Below are positions 13,260-14,841 of a stretch of DNA of 14,841 nt, one piece after another. Origin of the DNA: an uncultured Eubacteriales bacterium (GTDB taxonomy: Bacteria; Bacillota; Clostridia; Oscillospirales; Oscillospiraceae); assembly GCA_900540635.1 (NCBI GenBank), contig UQGU01000056.1, forward strand, positions 1 through 14,841. Reading direction: 5' to 3'. How positions within the stretch are numbered: position 1 is the stretch's first letter; the number at the start of each line of letters is the position of its first letter. Made by a program: the position numbers and the translations under genes. The notes under the pieces are model-generated. The model was not told the DNA's origin and searched no databases. It saw only the letters and a list, made by a program, of their open reading frames with translations.

Positions 13260-14668
13260 TCATCCCGAAATTGCAGAGCCCTTGCCGCCGCGCCAACCTG
13301 GTTGGACTCCTTCCGCTTGGAATAGACCATATCCCGGTTCTGATAGCGCAGGGTCTCCCACAGGGCCGCGGCAGAGCCAACCGTCCGGACCGGCCAGCTG
13401 TTCTCCACCTGCCCGTGACACTGGATCTCTGCGATCTCCTGCTTTTTCTGGGTATCCTCTCTGGGGCGGTATTGGTCCCACTGGAATTCCTCCTCCAGGA
13501 ATTGCCGCAGGAAGGCATACCCCAGCTCCGGCACTTTCGTTCCGCTGCCGAGAGCGCCCCAGTAGGTCACACTGGCCGTCACGCATCCGGCAGAATCCCG
13601 GAAGGGATAGCAGGCCAGGTTCCGCTCCTCTCCATAGATAGAAGTATAGGTTTTTTCCACAGCGAGGGTTTCCAGCGCTTCTGCCATGGTGCAGGAATAC
13701 AGCGGGAAGCCCCCGGTGCTCCAATGGACATCCACGCTGATGTACTGGGAAAGATCGTTGAATACGCCAATAGACTGGCACATATCCCGGATCGGCCCTT
13801 CCAGAGCCCAAAGCCGGATCTCGTCCAGCCCGGACAGATACGCCTCGATTGCCGTATCCACCAGCGCCTGCTCCCCGGGGACAGCCGCCGCCCGCCAGCG
13901 CTGGTACAAGCGCATATAGTCCGCAATGTTTTGCTGAGTTATCTGAAGCGTTTCCGTGCCGTAATCAAAGGGCTGCGAAAGCAGGCTGAGGTCTGCCGGA
14001 AGCCGCAGACCGGTGACGATATAGTCATCTCCTGCATTTTCCATCAGTGTCCGAGAAAGGGTCAGTCCATCGGACTCCAGCAGGGCCTCCGATAGACCGA
14101 AGCGCTCCCAAAGGTCCTTGTCGGTAAACATCACCGGGATGTTGAACCGCAGCGGCAGCACATAGCGGCGGGAATGAACGGTGCCCGCATCCATGATCTC
14201 CCGCTTCAGCGCGGCAGTATTCAAATCATCGTCGCTTTCATAATAGGCGCTGATGTCCAGAAACTGCCCGGAGCGCATGGCCTGGGTCACGTCCAGAAAC
14301 AGCGGTTCCACCTGTGTTGTTTGGGTTACCCGGCGATGGTACTCATTTACATAGTCCGTCGATAAGGTACTTCCGGTTGGCAGCAGATAGACATCCGGCC
14401 CCGCTCCGGACATAATTTTTGTCCGAAGCTGCGTTAGCCGGGCCTCCCGCTCCTGCGGGTCCGTGGGAAGAATCTCAAGCTCCACCGTCAGTCCGGGATT
14501 TGCCTGCTCCATGCGCCTGGCAATCATTTCCGCCTGGTAATTCATGCCATCGGAGCAGGAAACCTCCGTCACCACCCAAAGCTCTTTCGCCGTCTCCTGC
14601 TTTTCAGCACAGCCGCACAACCCCGTCAGCATGAAGACAGCCAGTATGCAGCACAGCGTTCTTTTCAT
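13073..14668 (-). CDS. Lipoprotein solute-binding protein A (SBP_bac_1-like)
   Basis: This 531-residue protein is the first of the three paralogous binding lipoproteins. ATG 14668 is chosen over an upstream ATG in the same frame (14752) because AAGGAGG lies six bases before it and a proper signal peptide with lipobox L17-C-G-C20 begins there. The N-lobe carries LWVVTEVSCSDGMN and SGAGPDVYLLPTG; the C-terminus SWNIDEVRFPIT...GLWWHLAEG matches the other copies. Conserved middle patches shared with B include YISVDVHWSTGGFPLYSC. It has its own promoter just downstream of the rRNA terminator. It probably captures the same class of ligand for the CUT1 permeases, but this is inference from paralogy. 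Confidence 0.93.
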   Translation of the reverse strand: MKRTLCCILAVFMLTGLCGCAEKQETAKELWVVTEVSCSDGMNYQAEMIARRMEQANPGLTVELEILPTDPQEREARLTQLRTKIMSGAGPDVYLLPTGSTLSTDYVNEYHRRVTQTTQVEPLFLDVTQAMRSGQFLDISAYYESDDDLNTAALKREIMDAGTVHSRRYVLPLRFNIPVMFTDKDLWERFGLSEALLESDGLTLSRTLMENAGDDYIVTGLRLPADLSLLSQPFDYGTETLQITQQNIADYMRLYQRWRAAAVPGEQALVDTAIEAYLSGLDEIRLWALEGPIRDMCQSIGVFNDLSQYISVDVHWSTGGFPLYSCTMAEALETLAVEKTYTSIYGEERNLACYPFRDSAGCVTASVTYWGALGSGTKVPELGYAFLRQFLEEEFQWDQYRPREDTQKKQEIAEIQCHGQVENSWPVRTVGSAAALWETLRYQNRDMVYSKRKESNQVGAAARALQFRDEEIPALSWNIDEVRFPITITGTDSMESALSRLNMEDGTPTDVDIDELARQVYQGLWWHLAEG

Positions 14669-14698
14669 ATGCGGCCTCCTTTTCTGGAAATTGCTGTC

Positions 14699-14727
14699 AG
14701 TATACCACATATAATTCCTCTGTGCAA
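14699..14727 (-). promoter_or_regulatory. Promoter of binding protein A
   Basis: On the minus strand TTGCAC (14727-14722), 17 bp, TATACT (14704-14699), with TGG immediately before the -10 (an extended -10). The predicted start is about 25 bases upstream of the ATG, giving a very short leader. Confidence 0.65.
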
Positions 14728-14764
14728 ACAAATCCGCAAAAGCAGACTGCAATTTTATAAAAAG

Positions 14765-14799
14765 ATGACAAAAACCGCCTCGCGACAGCGAAGCGGTTT
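14765..14799 (-). terminator. Intrinsic terminator of the upstream rRNA operon
   Basis: The stem AAACCGC/GCGGTTT (14772-14778 with 14793-14799) has an inner TCG/CGA pairing and is followed on the minus strand by TTTTTGTC. It lies just after the 5S rRNA 3' end, as expected for the end of an rrn operon. Confidence 0.85.
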
Positions 14800-14805
14800 A
14801 TTTCA

Positions 14806-14841
14806 TGTTGGCATTACCTATCTTCCCGGCAAGTCACCCTG
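14806..14841 (-). rRNA. rrf: 5S rRNA, 3' end only (rest beyond right edge)
   Basis: Read on the minus strand the edge gives GGGTGACTTGCCGGGAAGAT then AGGTAATGCC. This matches the helix IV/V and 3' portion of clostridial 5S rRNA (pattern ...AACTGCTGGGAAGGTAGGTCGATGCC...). The position directly before a terminator supports it. The exact 3' end is approximate; only about 36 bases are in the window. Confidence 0.8.

Noticed and set aside
14705..14716. A further recombination half-site resembling ACCACATA upstream of binding protein A
   Set aside because: Only one short arm is present and the matching second arm is missing; it overlaps an AT-rich promoter, so a chance match is likely.

Overview
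The window reads as a chromosomal segment of a Gram-positive, gut-type Firmicute (class Clostridia, plausibly Oscillospirales; inferred, not proven). The grounds are strong AGGAGG-type ribosome binding sites, TTGACA/TATAAT promoters with 17-bp spacing, lipoprotein-type solute-binding proteins, a secreted protein built of Cys-x-x-Cys repeats of a kind common in gut clostridia, a moderately GC-rich composition, and the 3' end of a Firmicute-like 5S rRNA at the right edge.

Left part (1-4055). A large secreted protein with 21 CxxC motifs in the visible 881 residues is read leftwards from 2644 and runs off the left edge. Its 508-bp upstream region contains two 24-bp near-palindromic sites (2881-2904 and 3122-3145) sharing a perfect 21-bp inverted repeat. 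Between them lie a strong sigma-A-type promoter (TTGATT-N17-TATAAT) and a bidirectional terminator. The promoter now points away from the surface-protein gene. A complete tyrosine recombinase gene (3153-3989, leftwards) ends 7 bp from the right site. I read this as an invertible promoter (phase-variation switch) captured in its OFF orientation, with the recombinase encoded next door. The right site followed by a T-run would also act as a terminator for the OFF-state transcript.

Middle (4056-6200). A divergent promoter region separates the recombinase from glmS (4314-6152, rightwards), which ends in a strong hairpin terminator shared with the convergent operon.

Right part (6200-14841), all leftwards. 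In transcription order: 5S rRNA 3' end and rrn terminator; lipoprotein solute-binding protein A; small secreted Cys4 peptide 2; solute-binding protein B; small secreted Cys4 peptide 1; solute-binding protein C; two CUT1-type sugar permeases; a four-helix membrane protein. The three binding proteins are paralogues from tandem duplication. Peptides 1 and 2 share a nearly identical promoter and signal peptide but have different mature parts. Each peptide precedes a binding protein, separated from it by a hairpin. No ATPase gene is present, as is usual for CUT1 systems that borrow a shared ATPase. The substrate cannot be told from sequence.
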